Assembly (NCBI GenBank): GCA_019913005.1
Contig: JAIOHL010000258.1
Span: 1-64,000, forward strand
Length of the DNA: 64,000 nucleotides
Direction: 5' to 3'
Source of the DNA: Anaerolineae bacterium
GTDB lineage: Bacteria; Chloroflexota; Anaerolineae; Aggregatilineales; J027
Shown here: one piece after another, positions 7,204 to 14,840 of the stretch
How positions within the stretch are numbered: the first letter of the stretch is position 1
Layout: each line of letters opens with the position of its first letter
Position numbers and translations under genes: made by a program
The notes under the pieces: model-generated
What the model saw: the letters and a program-made list of their open reading frames with translations, nothing else
What the model was told of the DNA's origin: nothing
The model's database searches: none

Positions 7204-7823
7204 CCACTCTAAGCCCGCGGACGGTTCATAACCTACCAGACGATTATCAAGAGGTAGATTTTCTGCATTTGACCTCGACCAAAAATATCCTCTGGTTGAA
7301 TGTGGCGTCCTTTGTCCCATTGGTCATTGCAGGGGTATTTCTGTGGGGGTGGATGATTTTTTATCATGGCATTTTGGGCGCTCCACTGGCGACGGATTGG
7401 CCGCGTGGGGGTATCAGTATCGTTATGGGCCTGTTCTTGATGTTGGGCATGGTGGTGCTGCATGAATTATTGCACGGCCTCGCTATCACGTATTATGGGC
7501 ATCAGGCCCGTTATGGCATGAAGCTGCACAAAGGCGTGGTTTACGCCACCGCTGAGGGCAGCTTGTTTTGGCGCAATCAATATATCGGGGTATGTCTTGC
7601 CCCGCTCATTGGAATTACCCTGCTGGTGTTGTTGGGTAGCCTATTTGTGTCGCAGACCCTCGGTTTGTGGTTGATGCTGGTTGGTGCAATGAACGCGGCG
7701 GGGGCAATCGGCGACCTCTGGATGGTCAAATTTGCCCTACGCTATCCTCCCTCTACGCTCATTCGAGATGAAGCCGACGGAATGCGTATTTTTACGCCTC
7801 AATCAGCGCCTATGCCTTTGTGA
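7200..7823 (+). CDS. DUF3267-type integral membrane putative zinc peptidase
   Basis: A 207-aa protein with about four to five membrane helices. HELLH at residues 88-92 lies inside the second or third helix, matching the zincin-like HExxH motif of DUF3267 proteins. The following GLAITYYGHQARYGMKLHKGV is also typical. These proteins are thought to be membrane-embedded metallopeptidases, but no substrate is established. The start overlaps the ferredoxin stop by 4 nt. A second membrane protease gene (CPBP family) follows 45 nt later, though with its own promoter-like element. Confidence 0.75.
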   Translation: MTTLSPRTVHNLPDDYQEVDFLHLTSTKNILWLNVASFVPLVIAGVFLWGWMIFYHGILGAPLATDWPRGGISIVMGLFLMLGMVVLHELLHGLAITYYGHQARYGMKLHKGVVYATAEGSLFWRNQYIGVCLAPLIGITLLVLLGSLFVSQTLGLWLMLVGAMNAAGAIGDLWMVKFALRYPPSTLIRDEADGMRIFTPQSAPMPL

Positions 7824-7829
7824 TATAAT
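7821..7829 (+). promoter_or_regulatory. Extended -10 promoter before the CPBP gene
   Basis: TGATATAAT at 7821-7829 matches the extended -10 consensus TGnTATAAT exactly. It straddles the stop of the preceding gene and lies 39 nt before the next ATG. No good -35 hexamer is visible, as is common for extended -10 promoters. Confidence 0.55.
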
Positions 7830-7868
7830 TTTTGCGTTACGCGGAGCAATAGCACTGGGATAATTTGC

Positions 7869-8999
7869 ATGGATGCGATTCTCTACCTGATTTTGATTGG
7901 TGTTTTGTTGGCCCTCGCTATCGCCGCGAATATGGCGCTACGTGAACGTGAACGCAATCTGCATTATCTTGTGGTCGTCGCGCTGGCCTTGCTGAACGCC
8001 ATTGTTGCAACATTTGGGTTGTTGTATATGGTGATTGGTATTTCACCAGACCTTGCCGAGGGTATGCTAGAAACCGATATAGATCGTGGTTATGCGCTCG
8101 TGGGCGGGGTGTTGTTTCTTATAACAGGTATAGTCTCTTCCCTATTATTATTCGACAGAGTGCGTGTCGCCATCGCGGGGTGGTTTCCACGCCTGCGCCA
8201 ACCAGAGCAATTTATTGCAACCGTGCCCACAACCAGTTCTCTTGAAAGGCAGGCCGACAATCCTTTTGAGATGCCTTCAACCTTGCCAGAACTACCGAGC
8301 CGGGTGGTGTACCGAGGGGAACTGCGCGGTTTTGACCCCCACAATACGGTACATATGTTGGCAATGGTCATTAGCTTCCTGTTTATTGGCACTCAAATCG
8401 CTGGTTTCGCAGCAGGTGGTGGCTTATCCGGCTATGCGGAGGATGCAGGAATCTCATGGGGTAGTCTAGGAATTCAATTTATCCTCATGACCCTTGTTCC
8501 CATTGTTGGGGTAGGTTTATTGACCCGTCGCAGTCTGGGCGAGATATTGGAACGCTTGGGTTTCCATCGCCTTACGGTTGAATCTATTGGTGTGGGTGTT
8601 GTGGTAGCAGTTGGGGCATTTGTCTGGTTGTTTATCGTGGCAATCATTTGGTCTCAACTTGTTCCGCCCGATGTTCTCGAAGAGCAGACAGAAGCCAGTG
8701 AAGCCATTAGCGAGAGCATAAATACTATTTGGTTAGTTCTTGCTGTGGCTATTACATCCTCGGTTGGGGAAGAAATCGCATTTAGAGGGGCGCTCCAACC
8801 CATTTTTGGTTTTTGGTGGACGGCTATCATTTTCACGTTTGCCCATATACAATACACACTGACACCTGCTACTGTGATTATATTTGGTGTGGCAATCGCC
8901 CTAGGATGGTTACGGCGTCGTTATAATCTCTATGCTGCTATCACCGCCCATTTTTTGTACAATTTTGTACAATTATTGCTGGCACTGTTTTTCGGATAA
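7869..8999 (+). CDS. CPBP-family intramembrane metalloprotease
   Basis: A 376-aa polytopic membrane protein with about eight to nine helices. The C-terminal third holds the CPBP (CAAX protease and bacteriocin-processing) motifs: EEIAFRG at about residues 300-306, FAHIQY about 20 residues later, and a final helix with HFLYNF. The EE and H residues form the proposed catalytic site. A cytoplasmic or external loop of about 45 residues (110-155) separates an N-terminal three-helix unit. Family roles include prenyl-protein processing and bacteriocin self-immunity; the substrate here is unknown. Confidence 0.85.
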   Translation: MDAILYLILIGVLLALAIAANMALRERERNLHYLVVVALALLNAIVATFGLLYMVIGISPDLAEGMLETDIDRGYALVGGVLFLITGIVSSLLLFDRVRVAIAGWFPRLRQPEQFIATVPTTSSLERQADNPFEMPSTLPELPSRVVYRGELRGFDPHNTVHMLAMVISFLFIGTQIAGFAAGGGLSGYAEDAGISWGSLGIQFILMTLVPIVGVGLLTRRSLGEILERLGFHRLTVESIGVGVVVAVGAFVWLFIVAIIWSQLVPPDVLEEQTEASEAISESINTIWLVLAVAITSSVGEEIAFRGALQPIFGFWWTAIIFTFAHIQYTLTPATVIIFGVAIALGWLRRRYNLYAAITAHFLYNFVQLLLALFFG

Positions 9000-9015
9000 T
9001 AGTTCTAGGGTTGAA

Positions 9016-9043
9016 TTGCAGCGGCTTTTTAACTGAGTATACT
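9016..9043 (+). promoter_or_regulatory. Promoter of the TPR-propeller-cyclase operon
   Basis: TTGCAG at 9016-9021 and TATACT at 9038-9043 are separated by 16 nt, 38 nt before the first ATG of the operon at 9082. It is the only good promoter match seen before this six-gene run. Confidence 0.5.
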
Positions 9044-9081
9044 AGAACTACGATTGACCACTACAAGGGATAGAGATTTGT

Positions 9082-9462
9082 ATGCGTAATATGGGGATGT
9101 CTTCATCCGACGAGGCTGCCAATCTAGAAGACCTTTTGCAACTTGCCATTACCCAAGCGCGACAAGGGAATAAGCAAGGGGCACGGGTGCTTTTGGAACA
9201 GGTTTTAGCTGCCGATAAACACAATGATCGGGCATGGTTGTGGATGGCCTACACCAGCACAAACGATATTGACCGCCGTCGCTATCTCCGTACTGTGCTG
9301 CAACTCAATCCGAGTAATAAGGCTGCCCGCCAAGCGCTCGACAAAATGCAGCATCAGCGCCAAAAATCCGAAGCACGTACTCAGCAGTTTGGTATCTTGG
9401 TGCTGGCGATTTTGGTGTTTATCATTGCGGCAGCTTGTTTGGTTGTTATAGTAGCTCGCTAA
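9082..9462 (+). CDS. Small TPR protein with C-terminal membrane anchor
   Basis: A 126-aa protein and first gene of the six-gene operon. Residues about 14-90 form a two-repeat TPR-like module (ARVLLEQVLAADKHNDRAWLWMA, then RRYLRTVLQLNPSNKAARQAL). Residues 102-124 are a single membrane helix at the extreme C-terminus, so the TPR module should be cytoplasmic. The same module starts the next three proteins, so all four derive from one ancestor. The gap to the next gene is 36 nt. Function unknown; TPRs usually bind proteins. Confidence 0.78.
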   Translation: MRNMGMSSSDEAANLEDLLQLAITQARQGNKQGARVLLEQVLAADKHNDRAWLWMAYTSTNDIDRRRYLRTVLQLNPSNKAARQALDKMQHQRQKSEARTQQFGILVLAILVFIIAAACLVVIVAR

Positions 9463-9498
9463 TTTAATCCGCTATTCGACGAGGGGCAGGATAAAATC

Positions 9499-11229
9499 TT
9501 GGATCCCGAAGAGATCAAAGCACTTTTGAAGGCAGGTATTGATGCGGCGCGAGGCAATAACCTGATAATCGCCCGCAGTATATTTCAGCAGGTCATAGAT
9601 GCTGACCCGCGCAACGAACTGGCATGGATGTGGCTGGCTCAGGTGTCTGACAATACCGAGCATCGGCGTCAGGCGCTTGAAGAAGTCCTGTCCATTAACC
9701 CGAACAACGAAAAAGCACGCTTGGCATTGGATAAGCTGCAAACCGGAACCAGCTCGCTTCGTCCTGCCAGCACGCCACCATCCCGACCTAGTGAGGCCGG
9801 GTTACGGCGACCTACGAGTTCCCCTCAATCGGGCGGTGCATCGGAACCCCCGAATTATCTCCGACCTGTCCAGCGGCATGAGTTACCCGGCAATATTTGG
9901 GCCAATTCTCGGCGCGAAAACAGTCGCTTGGGGTTCTATCTAACAGGGGCAGTCGCCGTAGGGCTGATTGGGTTAGCCGTGCTGCTTATTATCTTGCGCG
10001 TCACGGGGGATGAAGAAGCCGCCACCGAAACGGATACCCCAACCCCGGTGATTATCTTTAGCCCAACCGCGACCATTCCAACGCCGACCCCCACGCAGGG
10101 ACGTATTGTGCCAGCTATTACGGTGACACAGCGCACCGTTGATCTGCCGCCAACGTGGACACCTTCACCCACATGGACACCACTGCCCTCGCCGACATGG
10201 ACACCACAGCCACCCGGGCTCGACCAATATACGATTGTCTATGCGGGTAATGAAACAGCGGGTGATCCGTTTGTTCTGTACAGCATTGTCGCCGATGGAA
10301 CACAGCTTCAAGAGGTGCGAATTAGCTTGCCTCCGTTAGAAATAACGTCCGATGAGGAACCCGCCCAAGAACCCACTGAAGCTCCTACTGAGGAAGACGA
10401 ACCTGCTGAAGAATCCCCAACCGATGTGCCGACAGAAGCACCTGAATCCTCTGGGGAAGTTGAAATTCTCGATCCGGCACTGTCGCCTGATGGGACTCAA
10501 CTGGTCTTTACGGCCCAAGAGGGAGCGATTCAAGAGCTATTCATTATGGACTATCCCAGTGGCACACCGCGCCAATTAACCCATTTGGGGGCCGAACAGA
10601 CTTTTGGGGCCGCATGGTCACCTGATGGAGTAAACATTCTGTTTGCCTCGAATGCCACCGGGGATTTTGATGTCTATATGTTAGACCTCACGACGGGCGA
10701 TGACCCGTTTAATTGGACGAACGACGAAGACTTTGATGATCGTGACCCAGCATGGTCGCCGGATGGCAGGGCATTTGCGTTTGCTTCGGATCGTGCTGCA
10801 AAAGGCCAGTTGGAAATCTTCGTTACCCCGTTGCAAGGGGGTGAGGTCTGCCAGATGACCGATTCCAGCAACAGCAGTTTTGCGCCAGCGTGGTCACCAG
10901 ACGGCACACGCATTGCATTTATCACCAATCGCAACACCGATAACGACCTTTTTGTGATGCGCTCGGATGGTGCAACCGAACGAGTTTTGTCGGTTAATGA
11001 TGGCGATGCAGAAGAACGTGATCCGGCTTGGTCACCCGATGGGTTGTGGTTAGTGGTCAGTTCCAACCGTGAAGGGAGCGACACCTCGAATTTGTGGTTG
11101 GTGTCAGCCGACGGTGGAACATGGCAGCGTGTTTCGGAGAGCAGCGGGGAGGCCCGTGATGCTCAGTGGTTGACCAACTCGTTAGCGGTTGGTCCTGCTC
11201 CAGATTACATATTCAATTGTGCTAGATAA
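9499..11229 (+). CDS. TPR - membrane helix - WD40-like beta-propeller protein
   Basis: A 576-aa protein. Residues 1-80 are the operon's shared TPR module (AWMWLAQVS, INPNNEKARLALDKL). After a Pro/Ser/Arg linker a single membrane helix lies at about 145-167. A Thr/Pro-rich stretch with repeated TWTP follows. Residues 250-576 carry five or six PD40/TolB-like blades (WSPDG repeated), interrupted by an acidic Glu/Pro loop at about 285-320. Expected topology is TPR inside and propeller outside. The start is TTG with a GAGGGGCAGG ribosome site 9 nt upstream. No catalytic residues are evident; a sensor or binding role is inferred. Confidence 0.8.
   Translation: MDPEEIKALLKAGIDAARGNNLIIARSIFQQVIDADPRNELAWMWLAQVSDNTEHRRQALEEVLSINPNNEKARLALDKLQTGTSSLRPASTPPSRPSEAGLRRPTSSPQSGGASEPPNYLRPVQRHELPGNIWANSRRENSRLGFYLTGAVAVGLIGLAVLLIILRVTGDEEAATETDTPTPVIIFSPTATIPTPTPTQGRIVPAITVTQRTVDLPPTWTPSPTWTPLPSPTWTPQPPGLDQYTIVYAGNETAGDPFVLYSIVADGTQLQEVRISLPPLEITSDEEPAQEPTEAPTEEDEPAEESPTDVPTEAPESSGEVEILDPALSPDGTQLVFTAQEGAIQELFIMDYPSGTPRQLTHLGAEQTFGAAWSPDGVNILFASNATGDFDVYMLDLTTGDDPFNWTNDEDFDDRDPAWSPDGRAFAFASDRAAKGQLEIFVTPLQGGEVCQMTDSSNSSFAPAWSPDGTRIAFITNRNTDNDLFVMRSDGATERVLSVNDGDAEERDPAWSPDGLWLVVSSNREGSDTSNLWLVSADGGTWQRVSESSGEARDAQWLTNSLAVGPAPDYIFNCAR
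10153..10205 (+). repeat. Short direct repeats encoding TWTP
   Basis: The 11-nt unit AC(G/A)TGGACACC occurs at 10153, 10171 and 10195. The first unit, with its upstream GCCGCCA, recurs in the paralogous gene at about 11760-11777. It encodes a Thr/Pro-rich extracytoplasmic linker. Confidence 0.8.
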
Positions 11230-11259
11230 TTTATTGGTAGGTAAAGTGAGGGTGACCGG

Positions 11260-12750
11260 GTGGATCAGCAATCGCCCAATTCCCAAGTCGAGAATTTGAT
11301 ACGCGACGGTATTGCAAAGGCACGGGCTGGGGACAAAGCTACAGCCCGTCTACTTCTCCAAAAAGCTGTCGAATTAGATGAATATAGTGAACGGGCGTGG
11401 TTCTGGTTAGCCAGTGTGGTCGAAACCGATGACGAACGGCGTACCTGCTTGCACAATGTCGTTTTGATTAACCCCAACAACGCCCGTGCCCAAGAAATGC
11501 TAGATCGGATGGATGAGGCCAGCAGTGGCGAAGCTGCTCCCAAACCCCCGCTGAATCCACGCAAAGCGATGATCGGGGCAGTTGTAGCGCTGGTCATCAT
11601 CTTTTTTGCGTGCATTCTATTTTTGGTGTTTTCAGGAGATGATGGTGACGAAAAAGAGACACAGGCCACTCCATCCAGAACGCCAACAGCCAGCCATACA
11701 CCGACTGGAACCCCAACCGCAACGGCAACTTTGATTCCGACGATTGATCCGCGCAGCCTGCCGCCAACGTGGACACCTAGCCCCATGTTTTCACCCACTC
11801 CGAACTTGATAGAATCTATCCCAACGCCACCAGTCGAGATTCAGGGCAGGATTATCCTGCGGTCAGGTAATGAAGCCCTCGACCGTGAAAATCAGCCCAT
11901 CTTTTTTATCAGTATCGCCGACCTAAGCCGAATTCCCGCATCTGCCGAGGGAGTACGTGGACGAAATCCATCGGTGTCAGCGGATGGCACACGTTACGTC
12001 TTTATCCAATACTTGTCTGGGACACAGGACATCGCACTGACGATTTCCAATTTGAACGGATCAGAAACCCGTACAGCCAGCCAATACTGGGGTGGGGCGA
12101 GAACGATTATCTTTGAACAGGATATGCCTGCATGGTCACCTGTTGGCCCCCAAATCGCCTTCATTGGTAAGGAAAGTGGCAAACTAGCCACCGATTTATA
12201 TGTACTCACCATCGGAGATACCCCCCCTGTTGAAGGCGGCAACCCTGAACTCTTGCGCCGTCTGACCAATGACGATTCAGCCGAATCTTGGCCCGCGTGG
12301 TCGCCTGACGGTTCGCGGATTGTGTATGTGGCCGATTTTGTTGATGAGAGCCTAGCCCAACCCAATGGAATTGATTTGTATATCATCAATGTCGGGGATG
12401 GCTCGATTGCCCAATTGACCACAGATGTGAATGAATTGGTCGAGTCACAGCCGGATTGGAGTCCAGACGGGACGCAAATTGTTTTTAGCGGGACGGCTGC
12501 GGGCGCGAATACGAGTGATATTTATATGATGCCAGCAGATGGGTCAGTCCCACCCTCAGTATTGGTGGATTTTGGCCCCCACGACACCCAACCACGTTGG
12601 TCACCCGATGGCCGCTATATCGTGTTCAATTCCGACATTTTGGGGGGCATTGGCACGGATGTCTATATCTATGATCTAGAAACCCAAACGACCTATGCTG
12701 TGACCAATGATCCACGCAGTCAAGACGAAGCCAATGATTGGGTGCATTAG
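11260..12750 (+). CDS. TPR - membrane helix - WD40-like beta-propeller protein, paralog
   Basis: A 496-aa paralog of the preceding gene. It has the shared TPR module at residues 9-85 (AWFWLASVVETDDERR, LINPNNARAQEML), a membrane helix at about 103-125, a Thr/Pro linker at 130-185, and a propeller at about 190-496 with five recognisable blades (WSPDG or variants). Expected topology is TPR inside and propeller outside. The start is GTG, 30 nt after the previous stop. Compared with its neighbour it lacks the acidic insertion and has a shorter cytoplasmic linker. Ligand unknown. Confidence 0.8.
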   Translation: MDQQSPNSQVENLIRDGIAKARAGDKATARLLLQKAVELDEYSERAWFWLASVVETDDERRTCLHNVVLINPNNARAQEMLDRMDEASSGEAAPKPPLNPRKAMIGAVVALVIIFFACILFLVFSGDDGDEKETQATPSRTPTASHTPTGTPTATATLIPTIDPRSLPPTWTPSPMFSPTPNLIESIPTPPVEIQGRIILRSGNEALDRENQPIFFISIADLSRIPASAEGVRGRNPSVSADGTRYVFIQYLSGTQDIALTISNLNGSETRTASQYWGGARTIIFEQDMPAWSPVGPQIAFIGKESGKLATDLYVLTIGDTPPVEGGNPELLRRLTNDDSAESWPAWSPDGSRIVYVADFVDESLAQPNGIDLYIINVGDGSIAQLTTDVNELVESQPDWSPDGTQIVFSGTAAGANTSDIYMMPADGSVPPSVLVDFGPHDTQPRWSPDGRYIVFNSDILGGIGTDVYIYDLETQTTYAVTNDPRSQDEANDWVH

Positions 12751-12768
12751 GGAAATCCGGGGCACACG

Positions 12769-13044
12769 ATGAATGATCTTTCCAATGAAGAGCGTGAAGA
12801 ATTTATTCGGCTTTGTCAGGCCGCCCACGCTGCAACGGTTGCCGGAAGAAACCATGATGCCCATTTGTATTTCCGGGAGGCCATCAAAATCTTCCCACTG
12901 AGTACCAACGTGTGGTTGTGGCTAGCGAAAGTGGTAGATATTGAAGAAGATCGCCGCGTCGCGCTCGAAAATGTGTTAGCAATTGACCCCAATCATAAAG
13001 AAGCCCGGCGTCGGTTGGCGGAAATCAATCGGCGTTCCCCATAA
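12769..13044 (+). CDS. Small soluble TPR protein
   Basis: A 91-aa protein made only of the operon's TPR module (HDAHLYFREAIKIFPLSTNVWLWLAKV, then RRVALENVLAIDPNHKEARRRL). Unlike the other three copies it has no membrane helix. It lies 18 nt after the second propeller gene and 20 nt before the first cyclase gene, so it could be a soluble adaptor between membrane proteins and cyclases. That role is inference. Confidence 0.75.
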   Translation: MNDLSNEEREEFIRLCQAAHAATVAGRNHDAHLYFREAIKIFPLSTNVWLWLAKVVDIEEDRRVALENVLAIDPNHKEARRRLAEINRRSP

Positions 13045-13064
13045 TTTTTTGAGGGCAGCAGCAA

Positions 13065-14840
13065 ATGTTCAACAATGGCACGCTTATTCATGATAGTATT
13101 CAACGCATTCATCAACTGAGCCGCGACGCAATTCAGTTGGCAGAAAAGCTTCGCCAGCAAGAGCGCCAACTGCGCAAACAGGGCATGGCACTGCCGGCAG
13201 GTTCGCTGCAAAAATTGGAAGCGATCCATGTTGACCTTGAAGGACTGGCCCAAAAAATTCAGGAGCAGCAAACCGAACTCAGCCAGTTGCGGATGTTGGC
13301 AAATACTACCGAATTTGTAAACTCTAGTCTCGATCTGGATGAAGTGTTGAATGGCGTGATGGATCGGGTGATTCAGCTAGTCGGGGCGGAACGTGGCTAC
13401 ATCATGCTGCACAACCGCGTGACCAATGAGATGGAAATTGTGGTCAACCGCAAACTCGACCCGACTTCCAGCCAAGATGAAGAATTTATCTTTAGCCGAA
13501 CGATTGTGGAAAATGTGGCGCGGACGGGTGAGGCCATTGTCACCACCAATGCCCAAGAGGACTCGCGCTTTAAAGAACAAGACAGTATTATCAGCCTTGC
13601 CCTCCGTAGCATCATTTGTGTGCCGCTTATCTTTAGGGATCGTATCTTAGGTACGGTCTATTGCGACAACCGTATCAAAGATGGGCTGTTTGGTAAACGT
13701 GAGCGCCGCCTGTTGAATGCTTTTGGTGACCAAGCCGCCATCGCTATTGAAAACGCCCAACTGTTCGAGCAAATTCAGCAGACCCTCCGTGAAATCACGG
13801 CGATTAAAGTGCTGCTTGATAATATTCTGGCTTCTATTGCCAGCGGTGTGATGACCTTAGACGGGCAAGACGTCATTACCAGCTATAACCTTGCCTCCGA
13901 AACTATTTTTGGTCTAACCGCCGAAAGCATCTTAAATCAACGCTTTGATGTCAAGCTGCCCCAGATTTACGAACAGATTCAGCGTGAGGCGCAGTTGGTT
14001 CGGAGCCTATCTGAAAACTTAACGGTTGAAGCCTCGCCAACCCTCGATCAACGTGGCCCACTGTCTCTAAATTTCAAACTTAGCCCCTTTAAGGATGCCG
14101 AGCGTATTACGCAAGGGGTCGCTATTGTGGTGGATGACGTTACCGAATTGAAAAAGCGCGATGCCACCATAGCCGCGGTGCGTCGGTATTTGCCACCTGC
14201 GATGGTGGACAATATTCGCAGCATCGAACGATTGGCGCTGGGTGGCGAACGGCGCATGGTGACGGTTTTGTTTGTAGAGGTACGTTCGTTTGACACCTTC
14301 CCAGATGCCATGCCCCCGCGCGACGTGATGGAACTGCTCAATACCTATCTCACCATCAGTTCCGAGGCGATTCATCACCATGCGGGTTTGATTGATAAAT
14401 TTATGGGTAGTGACATCATGGCCTTGTTCAATACCCAGCTAAATCCATCTGACCAACATGCGTGGGATGCCCTATCCGCAGCGATGCGGATGGCTGCTGA
14501 CTTGCGGACGTTGGCGGCCTATGGGGACGCTACCACTGAAGGTAAAGCCTATTTCCGCATCGGGATTCATTCGGGCGAGGCGACATTAGGCAATGTTGGC
14601 AGCACTGACCGTCGTGAATTCACAGCGATTGGCGATACGGTCAATCTTGCCAAACGCTTGCAGGAAAATGCTGTCTATGGTCAATTGATTGTCAGCCGTG
14701 AAACATTGGCCCTGTGTCAAAATCAGTTGAACCAAACCGACTGGATTGGGTATAAAGAACTAGAACCCCTCAAGGTCAAGGGCCGGGTACAACCTGCCTA
14801 TATCTATGAAGTTTTTGACACGGCGGAAGTTAGCGCATGA
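13065..14840 (+). CDS. GAF-PAS class III cyclase subunit lacking metal-binding residues (C2-like)
   Basis: A 591-aa soluble protein: coiled coil (10-80), GAF domain (about 85-235), PAS-like domain (about 245-365) and class III nucleotidyl cyclase domain (about 398-565). Active-site residues are split. The first metal Asp is replaced (VEVRSF; E405), and the second is Ser (KFMGSD; S449). K445 and T520 fit the adenine-recognition pair of adenylate cyclases, and the transition-state N527 and R531 are intact (GDTVNLAKR). This is the residue set of the C2 half of mammalian adenylyl cyclases. Alone it should be inactive; it probably pairs with the next gene's product, whose start overlaps its stop (ATGA). 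Confidence 0.88.
   Translation: MFNNGTLIHDSIQRIHQLSRDAIQLAEKLRQQERQLRKQGMALPAGSLQKLEAIHVDLEGLAQKIQEQQTELSQLRMLANTTEFVNSSLDLDEVLNGVMDRVIQLVGAERGYIMLHNRVTNEMEIVVNRKLDPTSSQDEEFIFSRTIVENVARTGEAIVTTNAQEDSRFKEQDSIISLALRSIICVPLIFRDRILGTVYCDNRIKDGLFGKRERRLLNAFGDQAAIAIENAQLFEQIQQTLREITAIKVLLDNILASIASGVMTLDGQDVITSYNLASETIFGLTAESILNQRFDVKLPQIYEQIQREAQLVRSLSENLTVEASPTLDQRGPLSLNFKLSPFKDAERITQGVAIVVDDVTELKKRDATIAAVRRYLPPAMVDNIRSIERLALGGERRMVTVLFVEVRSFDTFPDAMPPRDVMELLNTYLTISSEAIHHHAGLIDKFMGSDIMALFNTQLNPSDQHAWDALSAAMRMAADLRTLAAYGDATTEGKAYFRIGIHSGEATLGNVGSTDRREFTAIGDTVNLAKRLQENAVYGQLIVSRETLALCQNQLNQTDWIGYKELEPLKVKGRVQPAYIYEVFDTAEVSA

Noticed and set aside
10153-10205. Short repeats as a CRISPR-like array
   Set aside because: Units are 11 nt, spacing is uneven (18 and 24 nt), they lie inside a coding frame and encode TWTP.
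13065-14840. First cyclase gene as a decayed pseudogene
   Set aside because: The frame is intact over 591 codons, GAF and PAS domains are normal, and only the metal residues are changed while the Asn and Arg are kept. The neighbour shows the opposite pattern, which decay would not explain.
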